This document shows positions 20,092 through 30,050 of a DNA stretch of 64,000 nt, piece by piece (position 1 is the stretch's first letter; every line of letters begins with the position of its first letter). The translations under genes and the position numbers were made by a program. The stretch lies in NCBI GenBank assembly GCA_041399085.1, contig JAWKTM010000009.1:129031-193030 (forward strand), in the 5' to 3' direction. The notes under the pieces are model-generated. The model did no database searches, was not told the DNA's origin, and saw nothing but the letters and a program-made list of their open reading frames with translations. The DNA comes from JAWKTM01 sp041399085 (GTDB lineage Bacteria > Planctomycetota > Planctomycetia > Pirellulales > Pirellulaceae).

Positions 20092-20637
20092 ATGTGGCAC
20101 GTTCGCCCATCAATTCGCTCAACTCTCGCCTTGCTGGTTACGATCGCGGCCAGCGGCTTGGCGGGCTGCGCGGGTTATCAACTCGGTTCGCAATCGCTCT
20201 ATCGAGCCGACATTCGCACGGTCTACGTGCCGATCATTCAGTCCGATGTCTTTCGGCGTGATTATGGCGAACGGCTTACGGAAGCCCTGGTCAAGGAAAT
20301 CGAACTCAAGACGCCGTACAAGGTGGTTCACTACCCGAACGCCGACAGCGTGCTGACCGGCCGCATCCTCGACGAATCGAAACGCGTGATCGCCGAGAAC
20401 GCGTTCGACGAACCACGCGTGCTCGAACACAACGTCCTGGTCCACGTCACTTGGATGGATCGCTACGGCAATGTCTTAATGCCCGACTCGCGGATTCCGG
20501 TCTCGCCGTTCGCCCTGGAAGCCAGCGAGGCCAGCGTCTTCATCCCGGAAGCCGGCCAGTCGATCGCCACCGCGCAGCTTGATATCTTCCAAAATCTAGC
20601 CCAGCAAATCGTCGGGCAAATGGAAACGCGGTGGTAA
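20092..20637 (+). CDS. LptE-like lipoprotein
   Basis: The 181-aa protein has a lipoprotein signal (LVTIAASGLAGCAGYQLG) and then the family pattern of an early conserved stretch (IRTVYVPIIQSDVFRRDYGERLTEAL), a degenerate TGRIL strand, and a C-terminal helix with LAQQIVGQME. LptE plugs LptD, the outer-membrane LPS translocon. It is 12 bp after the BamD-like gene. A role in planctomycete outer-membrane LPS insertion is inferred. Confidence 0.78.
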   Translation: MWHVRPSIRSTLALLVTIAASGLAGCAGYQLGSQSLYRADIRTVYVPIIQSDVFRRDYGERLTEALVKEIELKTPYKVVHYPNADSVLTGRILDESKRVIAENAFDEPRVLEHNVLVHVTWMDRYGNVLMPDSRIPVSPFALEASEASVFIPEAGQSIATAQLDIFQNLAQQIVGQMETRW

Positions 20638-20648
20638 AGCCATAGTCT

Positions 20649-20729
20649 CCTTTCGCTCCGCGAAAGGAACGCTCCGCGATGGGAAAGAGAAGAGTTCTCG
20701 CGGAAACGCTGCTTTCGCGGAGCGAAAGG
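20649..20729. terminator. Paired palindromes between convergent genes
   Basis: CCTTTCGCTCCGCGAAAGG (20649-20667) is itself an 8-bp hairpin. A near-exact inverted copy (18 of 19) lies at 20711-20729. Either each forms a small hairpin or the two pair into one long stem. Sited between the LptE-like gene (plus) and the hydrolase (minus), they probably end transcription from both sides. Confidence 0.55.
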
Positions 20730-20755
20730 CGACGATAACTCACTCGACTATCAGC

Positions 20756-23183
20756 TCACTCGCTCGGCTTCAAATGCCGGTCGATAAATGCGAACGTGCC
20801 TTGGCCGTTGATCGTATGCGGGCCGGGGAACCATTCGATCTCACAGCGATCGGGCAGCTTCAGTCGCGCGTTATATAAATGGCGAACTCTCGCGAACTCC
20901 GCCGCCACGCGCTCATCCGAGCCCACGCCGTCGAAATGGCCTCGCTCGACCATGAACGGCCGCGGGGCAATCAACGCGGCCATCTCGGCATAGTTGAACG
21001 TGCTCCCCAAATCGAACTCGAAGATCTCATACTCGCCCGTCCACACATAGCTGTAAGTCGCTCGCGTCGACGCGTTCTTCCAGACCCAATCGTTGAAGTC
21101 CGCCGAGCAGATCGACAACGCGTAATCGGTCACCAAAGCCGGAATGCGCATCGCGCTCTTGCCGCCATACGAAAGGCCGTAGAAGCCGATGCGATCGCCG
21201 TCGACTTGCGGCAGCGTTTGCAACCAATCGACGATCTGTTGATGTTGCGGCACGATGATCGAGAACAACGTCTTCTTCAGCGGATACGCTTTACGCTGCA
21301 ACGTGCGGAAGTCGTCCTTGCCGATGTACAAGTTCTGCGGCGAGAACGTGATATAGCCGCGCTCGGCCAGCTTCGCCGCGAAATCGTGATACGCCGGGTG
21401 ATCGCCGGTGACGATGTCTTGCGGACGCCCCTCCAGACCATGTTGGCAAACCACAACCGGCCGACGTTCGCCCGCGGGGATGTTCTTCGGCAAGCAGAGA
21501 ATGCCGTAGGCAAACACATCCGGAAACACGTCCAACACGACTTCGTAACCGGTCCAAGCCGGTTCGTCGTAAGCCACGCGCGACCGCGCGGCGAACGGCA
21601 GCGGTTGATCGTCGAAGTGGCCGACCACATCGTGGCGAAAGACCTCCCGAAACCGTTCGACGGAAGCCGCATACGCCTCGGCCGAACTCGTATCCAGCTT
21701 GTTCGCGCCCGTCGGCCCGATCGTCGCGAGTCAGCCCGATGTTCATGAAGCCGGCTCGCGTGTACGGGCTCTCTTCCAACAACCATTGATTGTGCTCGTC
21801 GATCTCATTGATTTGCCGACGTTGACGGTCGGCGGGCGAAAAGCCCTCGCGAAAATGCCGAGGCGATTCGTGCGCCGCAGAGAGCCGCTCGCGCACCAGC
21901 TCGTCCGGCTCTGAATCGCGCCTCGGATCGCCAGCGGCTTCGACCAACAGGTGACGCAGCGCCTCGTCGGAAGCCGCACGGGCGGCATCCGGTCCCGATC
22001 CCGGCTGCACCAAATGAACGTTCTCCGCGGCACTGCGACCGTCGGCCAATTTCAATGGCCCGACTATCGCCCGCAGCCGCTCGACTTCCGCCGTCGCCTG
22101 TTCGCCGGTGAAGGGACGCAAAGTGGCCGGCGCGCCGCCTTCGCTGGGCAAGTCGACCGACGGTCCGTCGACCGCGTCGATCACGAGCGGCCGCGGGGCG
22201 ATCAGCGAAGCGACTTCGGCATCGCCAAACTGTTCGAGCAATCCGAACACGTTGCGGTCGATCGGCTGCTGCCAAATCGTTTCGCGCGGGCCGAAGTAAC
22301 CGCAAACCGCCACCACATCGATTCGCGTGTCGAGGGCCCCGGCGTACAAAGCGAGCATGCCGCCTTCGCCGTATCCAATCGCGGCCACCGTGGCTTGTCG
22401 ATCGTGGGCCGCCGCGTCTCGCTCGAACCAATCGACCGCCGCCAACACCTTCTGCGTTTCATAACCAGCCAGGTGCCGACCCAGTTCGTAGGCGCTGCGA
22501 TGCACGAATTCGCGGTTCGATAGATTCGCGCGTCCGGCTTGGCCCGGCGGAGCGCGTCGCTGCATCTCGCGGCTGACGAGCGTCGGCACGACGACCCGAC
22601 AACCCGCTTCGGCCAAACGCCGCGCGAATTGCGAATCGGCGGCCAGTCCGTCGGCGAGGCCGGCCAACTGTTCGGGCGTTTGATCGGCGTCGGGGATCGC
22701 CACGACATCGATCTCCAGCCGGTTCGCTTCGTCGGGAACCAGCAACAAACCTTCGCCATACATATTGCGGAGCACGGGCCAACGCACCGCGTAAGCTTTG
22801 AATCCGTCGCCGCGTCCGACGAGCGCCGGCTGCGATGTGGTGGCGAGCAACTCCAGGCCGCCGAACTCCCGCCGTTCGTCACGCACGCCCAGCCGCTCGG
22901 CCAGCCGCTTCCGATTCGGCTCGACCGACTCCTGATACGCTGCCGCCGAATCCAAGTTGCGTTGCCAATGCCGCTCGCGTTTGGCCGCCGATTGCTCGAT
23001 CTTGTTCAACAAGAACCGATCGACGCCGGCCACCATGCGGGCGGCTAAATCGCCTTCCCATGTGAGCGGTTCCGTACCGGGCAAGGTCTGGGCGGCGAGC
23101 GGCGCGGATAACAACGCGAGGACAGCAATCGCGACAAGCGGCACTCGAAGAGCGATGGTCCCAACCAGCGAATCTGGACGCAT
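20756..23183 (-). pseudogene. Exported two-domain alpha/beta hydrolase, split by one frame break
   Basis: Two frames give one protein of about 800 residues. The first runs from ATG 23183 with a signal peptide (VPLVAIAVLALLSAPLAAQ) to LTRDDRAD; the second resumes as ANKLDTSSAEAYAAS and ends at 20756. A one-base change near 21,701-21,715 restores continuity. Each half is hydrolase-like. The N-terminal one has GYGEGGM where a nucleophile elbow GxSxG is expected (no Ser). The C-terminal one has a normal GLSYGG elbow and a late His (PGPHTINGQG). This resembles the acetyl-xylan-esterase/dienelactone-hydrolase group. It is marked pseudogene because of the break; a sequencing error is possible. Confidence 0.7.
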
Positions 23184-23471
23184 GGCAATTGGCCTCAGGG
23201 GAAATGAGAGCGGGCGGGCGAGAAGCCACCGGCGGGCAAAGTTGTCGTTCCCGCGACCGGCAACGGCCGCTCAATATATCAGCGTGCCAATCGACAAGCC
23301 AGCAACGGGCCAACTGTACGCCTCGCCAATTGTCGGTTTTGCTGACAAAATGCTGGTTTCTGCAAAATTCCGCGGCGGAAAGAGCTTTTCTTCGCGGTTG
23401 TTTTGGGATAATTTTACACAACGACAGTTGCGAAAATTCCATTGTCCGCTCTTCCTGGGAGATGTTCCGAG

Positions 23472-23804
23472 ATGGCAGTTAAGTTGACCGAAAAGGCCGC
23501 GGCCGAAGTGAAGCGAGTGAAGGACGAACAGAAGTTCGAGGAAACGATGTTTCTGCGAGTCGGCGTGGCCGGCGGCGGATGCAGCGGCTTCAGCTATTCG
23601 CTGGGATTCGACAAGGAATTCGATGAAGGCGCCGACACCAAGTTCGATTGCCACGGCGTGCCGGTGGTGGTCGACAAGAAGAGCGCCCTGTTCCTGGACG
23701 GCGTGACGATCGACTGGTACGAAGGCCTCGAGCGACGCGGCTTCACGTTCGACAATCCGAACGCGGTGAAGACCTGCGGTTGCGGCAGTTCGTTCCAAGC
23801 GTAA
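23472..23804 (+). CDS. IscA/HesB-family iron-sulfur assembly protein
   Basis: The 110-aa protein belongs to the A-type carrier family that passes Fe-S clusters to apo-proteins. The three conserved cysteines are present: GGGCSGF near residue 37, and TCGCGSSF near the C terminus. I start at ATG 23472 (MAVKLTEKAA), with GGGAG upstream, rather than at the upstream TTG. No isc or suf neighbours are in view. A strong terminator follows. Which member (IscA, ErpA or SufA) cannot be told. Confidence 0.93.
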   Translation: MAVKLTEKAAAEVKRVKDEQKFEETMFLRVGVAGGGCSGFSYSLGFDKEFDEGADTKFDCHGVPVVVDKKSALFLDGVTIDWYEGLERRGFTFDNPNAVKTCGCGSSFQA

Positions 23805-23843
23805 CGCGCCCGACCCCGCCGATAATCGGCGCTGAAATACAAC

Positions 23844-23882
23844 GAGCGTAGGCTGTTTTCCGCAACGGCCTACGCTCTTTTT
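23844..23882 (+). terminator. Rho-independent terminator of the IscA-family gene
   Basis: A 10-bp stem (GAGCGTAGGC at 23844-23853, complement 23868-23877) with a 14-base loop, followed at once by TTTTTC. Confidence 0.85.
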
Positions 23883-23893
23883 CTGCGCTGTCC

Positions 23894-24110
23894 GACCGGT
23901 CGGATGCGATTTCTGACTGACCGGATGCCATTTCTGACTGGCCGGATGCCATTTCTGACCGGCCGGATGCCATTTCTGACCGGCCGGATGCCATTTCCGA
24001 CCGGCCGAATGCCATTTCTGACTGGTCGGATTCCGGGATGCCATTTCTGACTGGCCGGATGCCATTTTCGAGCGGCCGGATGCCATTTCCGACCGGCCGG
24101 ATGCATTTGA
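23894..24110. repeat. 21-bp minisatellite, about 10 units
   Basis: The unit is close to GACCGGCCGGATGCCATTTCT. Units start at 23894, 23915, 23936, 23957, 23978, 23999, 24020, 24049, 24070 and 24091. The seventh unit carries an 8-bp insertion; the last is decayed. Each unit contains a CCGG/GGCC palindromic core. Because 21 is a multiple of three, the minus strand reads as heptapeptide repeats in several frames, but these are broken by the insertion and have no start signals; I treat the array as non-coding. Confidence 0.9.
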
Positions 24111-24127
24111 CGACGCGCTGTCGCATT

Positions 24128-24300
24128 CTGACCGGTCTCTGGTCGGCCCGGATGCCGCGCGCTGTGCCAGGTCTCCCGACCCGGCACTTTTGCGACCGAA
24201 GGTCTCCCGGCGGCGCTGGAGACCTGCGGTCGTCTGTTTCGGCGAGGTCGGGAGACCTGCGGAGCGGACTGCGCCGAGCGCGGACTGGGCGCGTTGCGCC
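24128..24300. repeat. Dispersed palindromic repeat, copy 1
   Basis: Contains GGTCTCCCGACC near 24,168 and its inverted form GGTCGGGAGACC near 24,247, enclosing an inner inverted pair around GGAGACCTGCGGTC. The same nested layout recurs at 34.2-34.4 kb and 34.6-34.85 kb. No gene is seen here. Confidence 0.65.
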
Positions 24301-24328
24301 GTCCGGCCGGGCGATTGCGCCGGCCGAA

Positions 24329-26571
24329 CTACCGAGCGAACTGCTTCAACAGCCAGTCGATCGCGGCGGCCGAACGGGATTCCGGTTCGCTGGCGTCGAG
24401 CTGCAAGGCGTCGTTCGCTCCAGCCGCGGCATAGGCGTCCCGCACTAGCGAGGCCGAGTCGGCCGTTTCGCCAGCCAGGAACAGGCGATCGCCGGCCGAG
24501 ACGGCCAACATCCCCAGTAGGTCGTCGTACTTGGCTCCGCCCGGCAGGAAATTCGCGCCGTGGATATCGTCCACATCGGCGAAGCGAAAACCGCGCGTGT
24601 CGACCACCGCGACATTGATCGCGTCGCGGGCTTGTGCCCGAGCCGCCGCGACCAACGGGCCCGCCTCGCCCAAACCAATCACCGCCACCTGCTTCGGCTG
24701 ATACTCGTGCGACCGCACGAACGCCACGGTCGACAGGATATCGTGAACTCGCTGGGCGAACAGCGACGACGAATAGCCGAACGTGTAGGCAGCCGCTTCG
24801 CGCGGGTTCCCGACCTTCCGAGTCGGCTCGGCCGATTCACCGTCGGCCAGGAACTCGCCCTGCATCAACAGATCGACGCCGACCACCGACACGCCGTTGT
24901 CCAACAGCCGCTGGACTTCACCACGCAACTTGCCGTCCTCGCCGTACAGGCCAGCTTTGCCTTGCGAGTCGACCCAGATCGCGACCGAACTTTCCCAACT
25001 CTTCGGAAACAGGAACTCGATCGGCAACTCTTCGCCCGCCGGCTTGTTTCGCAGCAGCCCGACCATTCGCAGATAGGCGCCTTCGTCCACCTTGTCCGTC
25101 TGTTCGTACTCGACGTCGCCGCCATCGGGCAACGAGCGACCGATCAGCACGTCGATCGCGTTGCCAACCACGTGGCGATATGCTCGCAAGGACTCGGCGT
25201 CTCGCGGTCGCAGGGCGGCCATCTGCAATTGGGCGTCGGCGTCCCACCAACGCAGCAAAGCTCGTTCGAAATCGGGGCCGCCGGCGGGACGCGGATGCTG
25301 GTCGTCGAACACCGTCAACTGCTCGGCCGTCTGCCGGTCGTAATCCGATTCGGTAATCGGCTCGGGTTGATTCAGCTCCAGATGATGATTCAGCCAAGCG
25401 TACATCGCCAAACGACTGACTTGGTTGTAGTTGTGCGGAAAGCGAATCTGCGAAATCATCATCAGGTTGTCGAGCGCTCCGTGACGGCGGTAGTGCTCTT
25501 CCAATTCGGGATAGCCTTTGGCCGTCATCTCGCGCGTCCAGTCGTCGGCGGCCGTCATGCCCAGCGGCTTCGGAGCGAACAACGCCGCGAATTCGATGTT
25601 GCCCGTGCCGACTCGCAATAGGCTGCTGTTCTCGCAAGTACATCCGCCTTGCATCGCGGTGGAAACCATCACGGCCGGAAACGCCACGGCCAAACGCGGA
25701 TCGATCGCGGCGATCAGAAACGTCTGCGTGCCGCCGCCGCTGGCTCCGGTCACGGCCAAACGCGTGGGGTCCACGTCGTCCAGCGAAGTGACGAAATCCA
25801 ACGCTCGGACTGAATTCCACGTCTGCAATCCCATCACCGATTGCACGCGCGATTCGGCTTGCGGGCTGAAGAATCCCCAGTGCTCGCGCGAGTTCGCTTC
25901 CGGACGCTGCTTGGCGAACCGATGCACCAGCTCGAACGAAAGCTGCTGGCTATCGGCATAGCCCAGCATGTCGTAATGAAAGACCACGCAGCCCATCCGC
26001 GCAGTTGCACGCAGCGGGCTTGCAGCGGGCTGCGACCGCCGTTCAGAAACTGCTCGGCGCCCACGGCGATCTTTTGCTTCACGGCCGCTTCGCCGTCGTC
26101 ATAGAACCGACCGTTCGCCCAGTGACCATGCGGGCACAGCACGGCCGGCACGCGCCCGCTGGCGTTCTTCGGGCGATAGAGGCTGCCCGTGACGTAGAAG
26201 CCCGGCATGCTCTCGAAGTAAACCTTTTCGATCGTGTAGTCGCCGAAGTCCTTCTTGCCGTGAACGACGGCGTTCAGCGGCGTCTTCGTCGGCTCGGGCC
26301 AGATGCCTTGCGACACTCGGATCTGCGTCCGCACTCGCTCGGCCCGCTTGGCCCATTCGTCGTTCGATTCATAAGGCTGAAACGGAAAGTAACCGTCCAA
26401 GTCCTTGAGTGGTTTCAGCCGCGCGTCGTTGGGCTTTTCGCCCGCTGGCAAAATTCGCTGCGGGCCATCGGCCCGAGCCGCGGGGCTTAAAGCCATTCCG
26501 ACCGCGAAGACCGCGGTGCATAGCAAACCGAAACGAACGGCAGTCCGTCCGTCAGAGAAAACGCGAATCAT
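24329..26571 (-). pseudogene. Exported alpha/beta hydrolase (acetyl-xylan-esterase-like), split by one frame break
   Basis: The 5' part starts at ATG 26571 with a signal peptide (FGLLCTAVFAVGMALSPAARA) and carries PAVLCPHGHWANGR. The 3' part starts as MGCVVFHYDMLGYADS and ends at 24329. Adding one G near 25,999-26,004 joins ARCVQL to ARMGCVVFHYD without loss. The joined protein, about 745 residues, has a nucleophile elbow TGASGGG and a second, weaker hydrolase-like C-terminal half (AVIGLGEAGPLVAA). It looks like a distant paralogue of the hydrolase at 20.8-23.2 kb. Substrate is unknown. Break by mutation or by sequencing error cannot be separated here. Confidence 0.7.
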
Positions 26572-26822
26572 GGCGAGTGACCTTGGAGGGAGCGTTGAAT
26601 TCGTCGCGACACAAACTTGTTATTCGCCGTAGGCTGCGTCAAGCGTAGTCGCTGCCGGTGGCGGATTCAAACGAGCCGCATCGCCGCCTCGAGCGACCGC
26701 GACATCCGTTCGACAACCGCCCGATTCCGCTCGCCTGGAATGCAATCTGCAATTTAGTTCTCACGACTCGGAAACATCCGCTACACGAGCCGTGGGCTCA
26801 CATGCTAAGAAGGAGGCATTCC

Positions 26823-27071
26823 ATGAAATCGTTACACATTGTTGCCCTGATTCTGACAATCATCGGTGCGTTGAATTGGGGGCTGGTTGGGTTCTTTGAA
26901 TATGACTTGGTCGCCGCGATTTTCGGCGGACCGATGGAGCCGCTCAGCCGCATTGTCTACGCCCTGGTCGGCTTGGCCGGCTTGGTGCTGATTGGCACTA
27001 GTAGCGCGATGCTGGGGCGAACTTCACACACGACGCATCATCGCGAGATGCAACACCGACCCACGGTGTAA
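26823..27071 (+). CDS. DUF378 small membrane protein
   Basis: The 82-aa protein has two hydrophobic segments with the DUF378 pattern LTIIGALNWGLVGFF and RIVYALVGLAGLVLI. Function of the family is unknown. ATG 26823 is strongly supported by AAGGAGG six bases upstream; the 55 upstream in-frame codons are rejected. A hydrophilic His-rich tail ends the protein. A hairpin terminator follows. Confidence 0.9.
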   Translation: MKSLHIVALILTIIGALNWGLVGFFEYDLVAAIFGGPMEPLSRIVYALVGLAGLVLIGTSSAMLGRTSHTTHHREMQHRPTV

Positions 27072-27090
27072 CACCATCCACCAACGCGAA

Positions 27091-27137
27091 ACTCCCGGAT
27101 CGTCGCGAGGCGGCGACCCGGGAGTGTTGGTTTCTTA
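27091..27137 (+). terminator. Terminator after the DUF378 gene
   Basis: ACTCCCGG (27091-27098) pairs with 27118-27125; an inner GTCGC/GCGAC pair extends the stem. It is followed by GTTGGTTTCTTATT. It can also serve the convergent minus-strand gene ending at 27159. Confidence 0.7.
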
Positions 27138-27158
27138 TTGAGTCAAGGGCTGACCGTT

Positions 27159-28133
27159 TCACGGTTGGCCGCCGGGGGCAATCGCCGTCGCCTGCTCGGC
27201 ATCGCCCAAATCAAGCTGATCCAGGTCAACTTCGGGTTGCTTCTCGATCGGAGCCGTGCTGCCGTCGCCAGGAATCGGGGTCGCTGGGCTGCCAGGCGGC
27301 TTTACTAGCGAAGGGTTCTGCTGAATCGCTCCGTTCGGAGTGCTGGGAATAGCTTCGGCCGGCGCGGCTTCGACTGCGGGAGCGGCCGTTGCCACGATCA
27401 TCTCGCTACGCCGCAAGATGGCCAAGTTGTTCAGTTCGTCTTGTTCCAGGAACTCGTCGAAGCTGTCGAGCGCGACGACCAAGGTATCAAACGAGGCGAG
27501 GTTTTCTCCGTCCGGAGTCATGGCCAGCGAAGTGGCCGGCAATTGCATTTCAATCGCCATCGTTTCTCCTGGGCCAATCTGCGGAACTCGCGTCGTGACG
27601 GTCGGCGAGCCGATGTCAATTCGCCCTAACACCGCGACGGCCGTGATGCTAAAGCGACGCAGAGTCTGTTCGCTGTTGTTTTGAATCGTTACCAGAATTC
27701 GCGGCCCCACATTGGGTGCGATCTCCGCCGCAAGATTCACGGCCAGCAATTGCAAGTCGCCCAACTTCTGCTCGACGATGGCCGCCTGCCCAAACGGGCC
27801 GAAGGCGACCGTGCCAGCGTGAGCTTGAGCCTGGCCGAATTCTTCCAGCATCAAACCGCGGTGCAGCAACCGAATCACATGTCCGCAATGCATCCGGTTG
27901 ATGGGCTGACGCCCCACCGGCACTCCGCCGAACCCGAGCGGATCACCTGCCACCGGACGCCCGACTCCCGGCAATACACTTTCGATGCTGACGCTTCGCA
28001 AGCCGCTAACCACAGCCGCATCGGCCGGCACCGATTCCGCGGTAAGTGTCTGCGCGGAAACATCGGCATCGCTGCTTACGACCGCGACACATGCCGCGAC
28101 CACCAAAAAGAAACTCTTCCACGAGGCTTTCAT
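27159..28133 (-). CDS. Exported protein with a CARDB-like beta domain
   Basis: The 324-aa protein begins at ATG 28133 (MKASWKSFFLVVAACVAVV), a signal peptide, with GGGAG seven bases upstream. A central segment (GPRILVTIQNNSEQTLRRFSITAVAVLG ... IGPGETMAIEMQLP) looks like an Ig/CARDB-type domain that binds in a beta-sandwich. A C-terminal Pro/Ala-rich linker follows. No catalytic residues were seen. It is 102 bp downstream of the SPW/VKOR-like gene and may share its transcript. The domain call is by strand pattern only. Confidence 0.6.
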   Translation of the reverse strand: MKASWKSFFLVVAACVAVVSSDADVSAQTLTAESVPADAAVVSGLRSVSIESVLPGVGRPVAGDPLGFGGVPVGRQPINRMHCGHVIRLLHRGLMLEEFGQAQAHAGTVAFGPFGQAAIVEQKLGDLQLLAVNLAAEIAPNVGPRILVTIQNNSEQTLRRFSITAVAVLGRIDIGSPTVTTRVPQIGPGETMAIEMQLPATSLAMTPDGENLASFDTLVVALDSFDEFLEQDELNNLAILRRSEMIVATAAPAVEAAPAEAIPSTPNGAIQQNPSLVKPPGSPATPIPGDGSTAPIEKQPEVDLDQLDLGDAEQATAIAPGGQP

Positions 28134-28235
28134 CTTCCGTCTCCCGAACCAGTTTGGAACGTGTGTCTTGTGACTACGCGTTTGAGTCACTTCCGTATCG
28201 AAGCGTGACTCGGCCGCGTTTGTTACACGTTCCAA

Positions 28236-29807
28236 TCAACGCACGAACCGATCCCATCGGCCATACGTTTCCTGCTTCGGCCCCCGCGGGATCGACAACA
28301 GAATCACCGCGATGCCACACACGGCGTTGTTGATGTGACTGGCTGTGTCGCCGCCAGTCAGAAGCCAGGGCAAGCCGATCACCAACAAGGCGAGAACGAC
28401 ATTCAAAAAGCGCCCGAGTCGCAACACCTCGCCCATCGCAATGACCGCCGTCGTCAAGATCAGCGCGCCACCCAAGTGCATGACATCCGCCGCGTCGAAT
28501 GTCTCCGTTGACTGCTGCAATGCAAACACCGTTGGCGCGAACATCAACCAGATGCCGATAGCGCTGGTCGCGATCAAAGTCCACGGGAAACTCATTCCCC
28601 AAATCGACGCCACAAATACACGCCCCGGTCGCTCGGGCAATTGCATCAGTTCGGGCGAACGCTCGTCCGCCGTGCAATCGTCGGCTTGTCCACCCTTCCA
28701 AAAGATCGTCCACAGCGATCCGCCGCGGTCTCCGCGCCGCTTGGCGTCGATCATGTGTTGCCCCATCGCCACGACTTCATCCACCTCTAACGGAATCATC
28801 GGCAACATAATGGCCGCCGCCAGCAAACAGAGCGTACACCAGTGTCCCACCACGACGGGCTGTGAGATGACGAGGACTATGTGAGTCAAGCCCAGGGGAA
28901 TCACCAGAATTCCGAAGAAAGCCACCATCCACGGCATCGTCCGCCACCGCGCCGGGCTGCCCATATAGCCCATGAGAAACTCGAACGTGTAGGCCAACGC
29001 CCCCAAAGAAGCGTCCGAGATCGGCCACATATGAGACATATCGGAATTCAGCACTTGCCGAGTTCCTTGCCCGAAGAAGGGTTCCCAGATCTGGTCGATG
29101 TATCCCAACTGAAATGCCGCGAGATACCGAGACACAATCCAACCAGCGAATCCCGTCACGATCATGATCCAGCGCTGGGGCCAACTCGACGGGTTGTAGC
29201 TCCAGCCGGGCGGCGTCGGCGGACCCATCTGCATGTACATAATCATGTTCGGCATGCCGGGAATCAGGATTGTGAGAGCGATTAACAAAGCGCCCGCAAT
29301 CGTTCCGTTCAGATAGGCGGCGGCGGTCGGAGCCCAAAACAGCACCGGGGCCACGTTCAACCAGACTCCCACAAAACAACACACCCACAAACTCACCGGG
29401 CGATTCGGGCGCAACGCTCGCCATCCAAACACCAGCAGCAACAGCCCGCTGGCGACATCGCTGAACGTCATCAACGTCGCTCGCAATTCATCATGCGTCA
29501 GCGAACTAAACCAAACACCCCGTTCGCCGCTCGGCACGACCATCGCCTTGCCATAGCCGAACGTGACTGGCGACAACAGAACCCAAACGCCGACGAGCAG
29601 AATGGTCCAGTAGACCCACAGCGTTTGCTGATGATGCATCCGCAGCATTTCCAATCGCTGCGAATCGCTCATACCATGATCGTGCGACTCGTGCATTGGA
29701 CGCGTGACACCACGCATTCCCATCCCGCCACCCGCATGCTCGCCGCTTTGCCGATGTTCGGCGGAGCCCGTTTGTTTTTCCGAAGCGTCGTGTCTTGATT
29801 TAGCCAT
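28236..29807 (-). CDS. Polytopic membrane protein with SPW-like repeats and a VKOR-like domain
   Basis: The 523-aa protein has about 11 hydrophobic segments. The pattern G-x-W-x-x-x-(S/A)-P, typical of SPW repeats, appears near residues 73-80 (GVWVLLSP), 147-154 and about 440 (GIWLMFAP). Between them, residues 255-345 resemble vitamin K epoxide reductase: GALAYTFEF, then VGHWCTLCLLAA with a CxxC at 324-327. The loop cysteine pair of classical VKOR is not seen (DMSHMWPIS instead). It could be a thiol/quinone enzyme or a degenerate relative. The start at ATG 29807 has no clear ribosome site; the frame is open to 30026. Confidence 0.65.
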   Translation of the reverse strand: MAKSRHDASEKQTGSAEHRQSGEHAGGGMGMRGVTRPMHESHDHGMSDSQRLEMLRMHHQQTLWVYWTILLVGVWVLLSPVTFGYGKAMVVPSGERGVWFSSLTHDELRATLMTFSDVASGLLLLVFGWRALRPNRPVSLWVCCFVGVWLNVAPVLFWAPTAAAYLNGTIAGALLIALTILIPGMPNMIMYMQMGPPTPPGWSYNPSSWPQRWIMIVTGFAGWIVSRYLAAFQLGYIDQIWEPFFGQGTRQVLNSDMSHMWPISDASLGALAYTFEFLMGYMGSPARWRTMPWMVAFFGILVIPLGLTHIVLVISQPVVVGHWCTLCLLAAAIMLPMIPLEVDEVVAMGQHMIDAKRRGDRGGSLWTIFWKGGQADDCTADERSPELMQLPERPGRVFVASIWGMSFPWTLIATSAIGIWLMFAPTVFALQQSTETFDAADVMHLGGALILTTAVIAMGEVLRLGRFLNVVLALLVIGLPWLLTGGDTASHINNAVCGIAVILLSIPRGPKQETYGRWDRFVR

Positions 29808-30050
29808 GCGATTCGTGCGGTGGGAGTAAAACGAATACGGAGGGCGAATCGCGAGCGTGTAAGACTCCCCGATGTTCTTCGGGCTTCCACGCCTTGACGC
29901 TTCCACCGAGGCAGCAAAGCTTGCGCCACCCGCAGCGTTACGATCGTTCGCACCGGTTATGCGAACGGCCGCGCGAATCCATATCTCCCTGCGATGACCG
30001 TGCCGATGACTACCAGGAGAGCTCAAGCGCCGCGCCCCCGAGGTATTGTC

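Noticed and set aside
18835..20100. A 421-codon frame antisense to the BamD-like gene
   Set aside because: GC-rich shadow frame; the plus strand has a lipoprotein signal, TPR motifs and operon context.
23743..24187. Minus-strand open frames of 105-271 codons made of heptapeptide repeats
   Set aside because: They exist in more than one frame only because the repeat period is 21 bp, have no ribosome sites and break at the 8-bp insertion.
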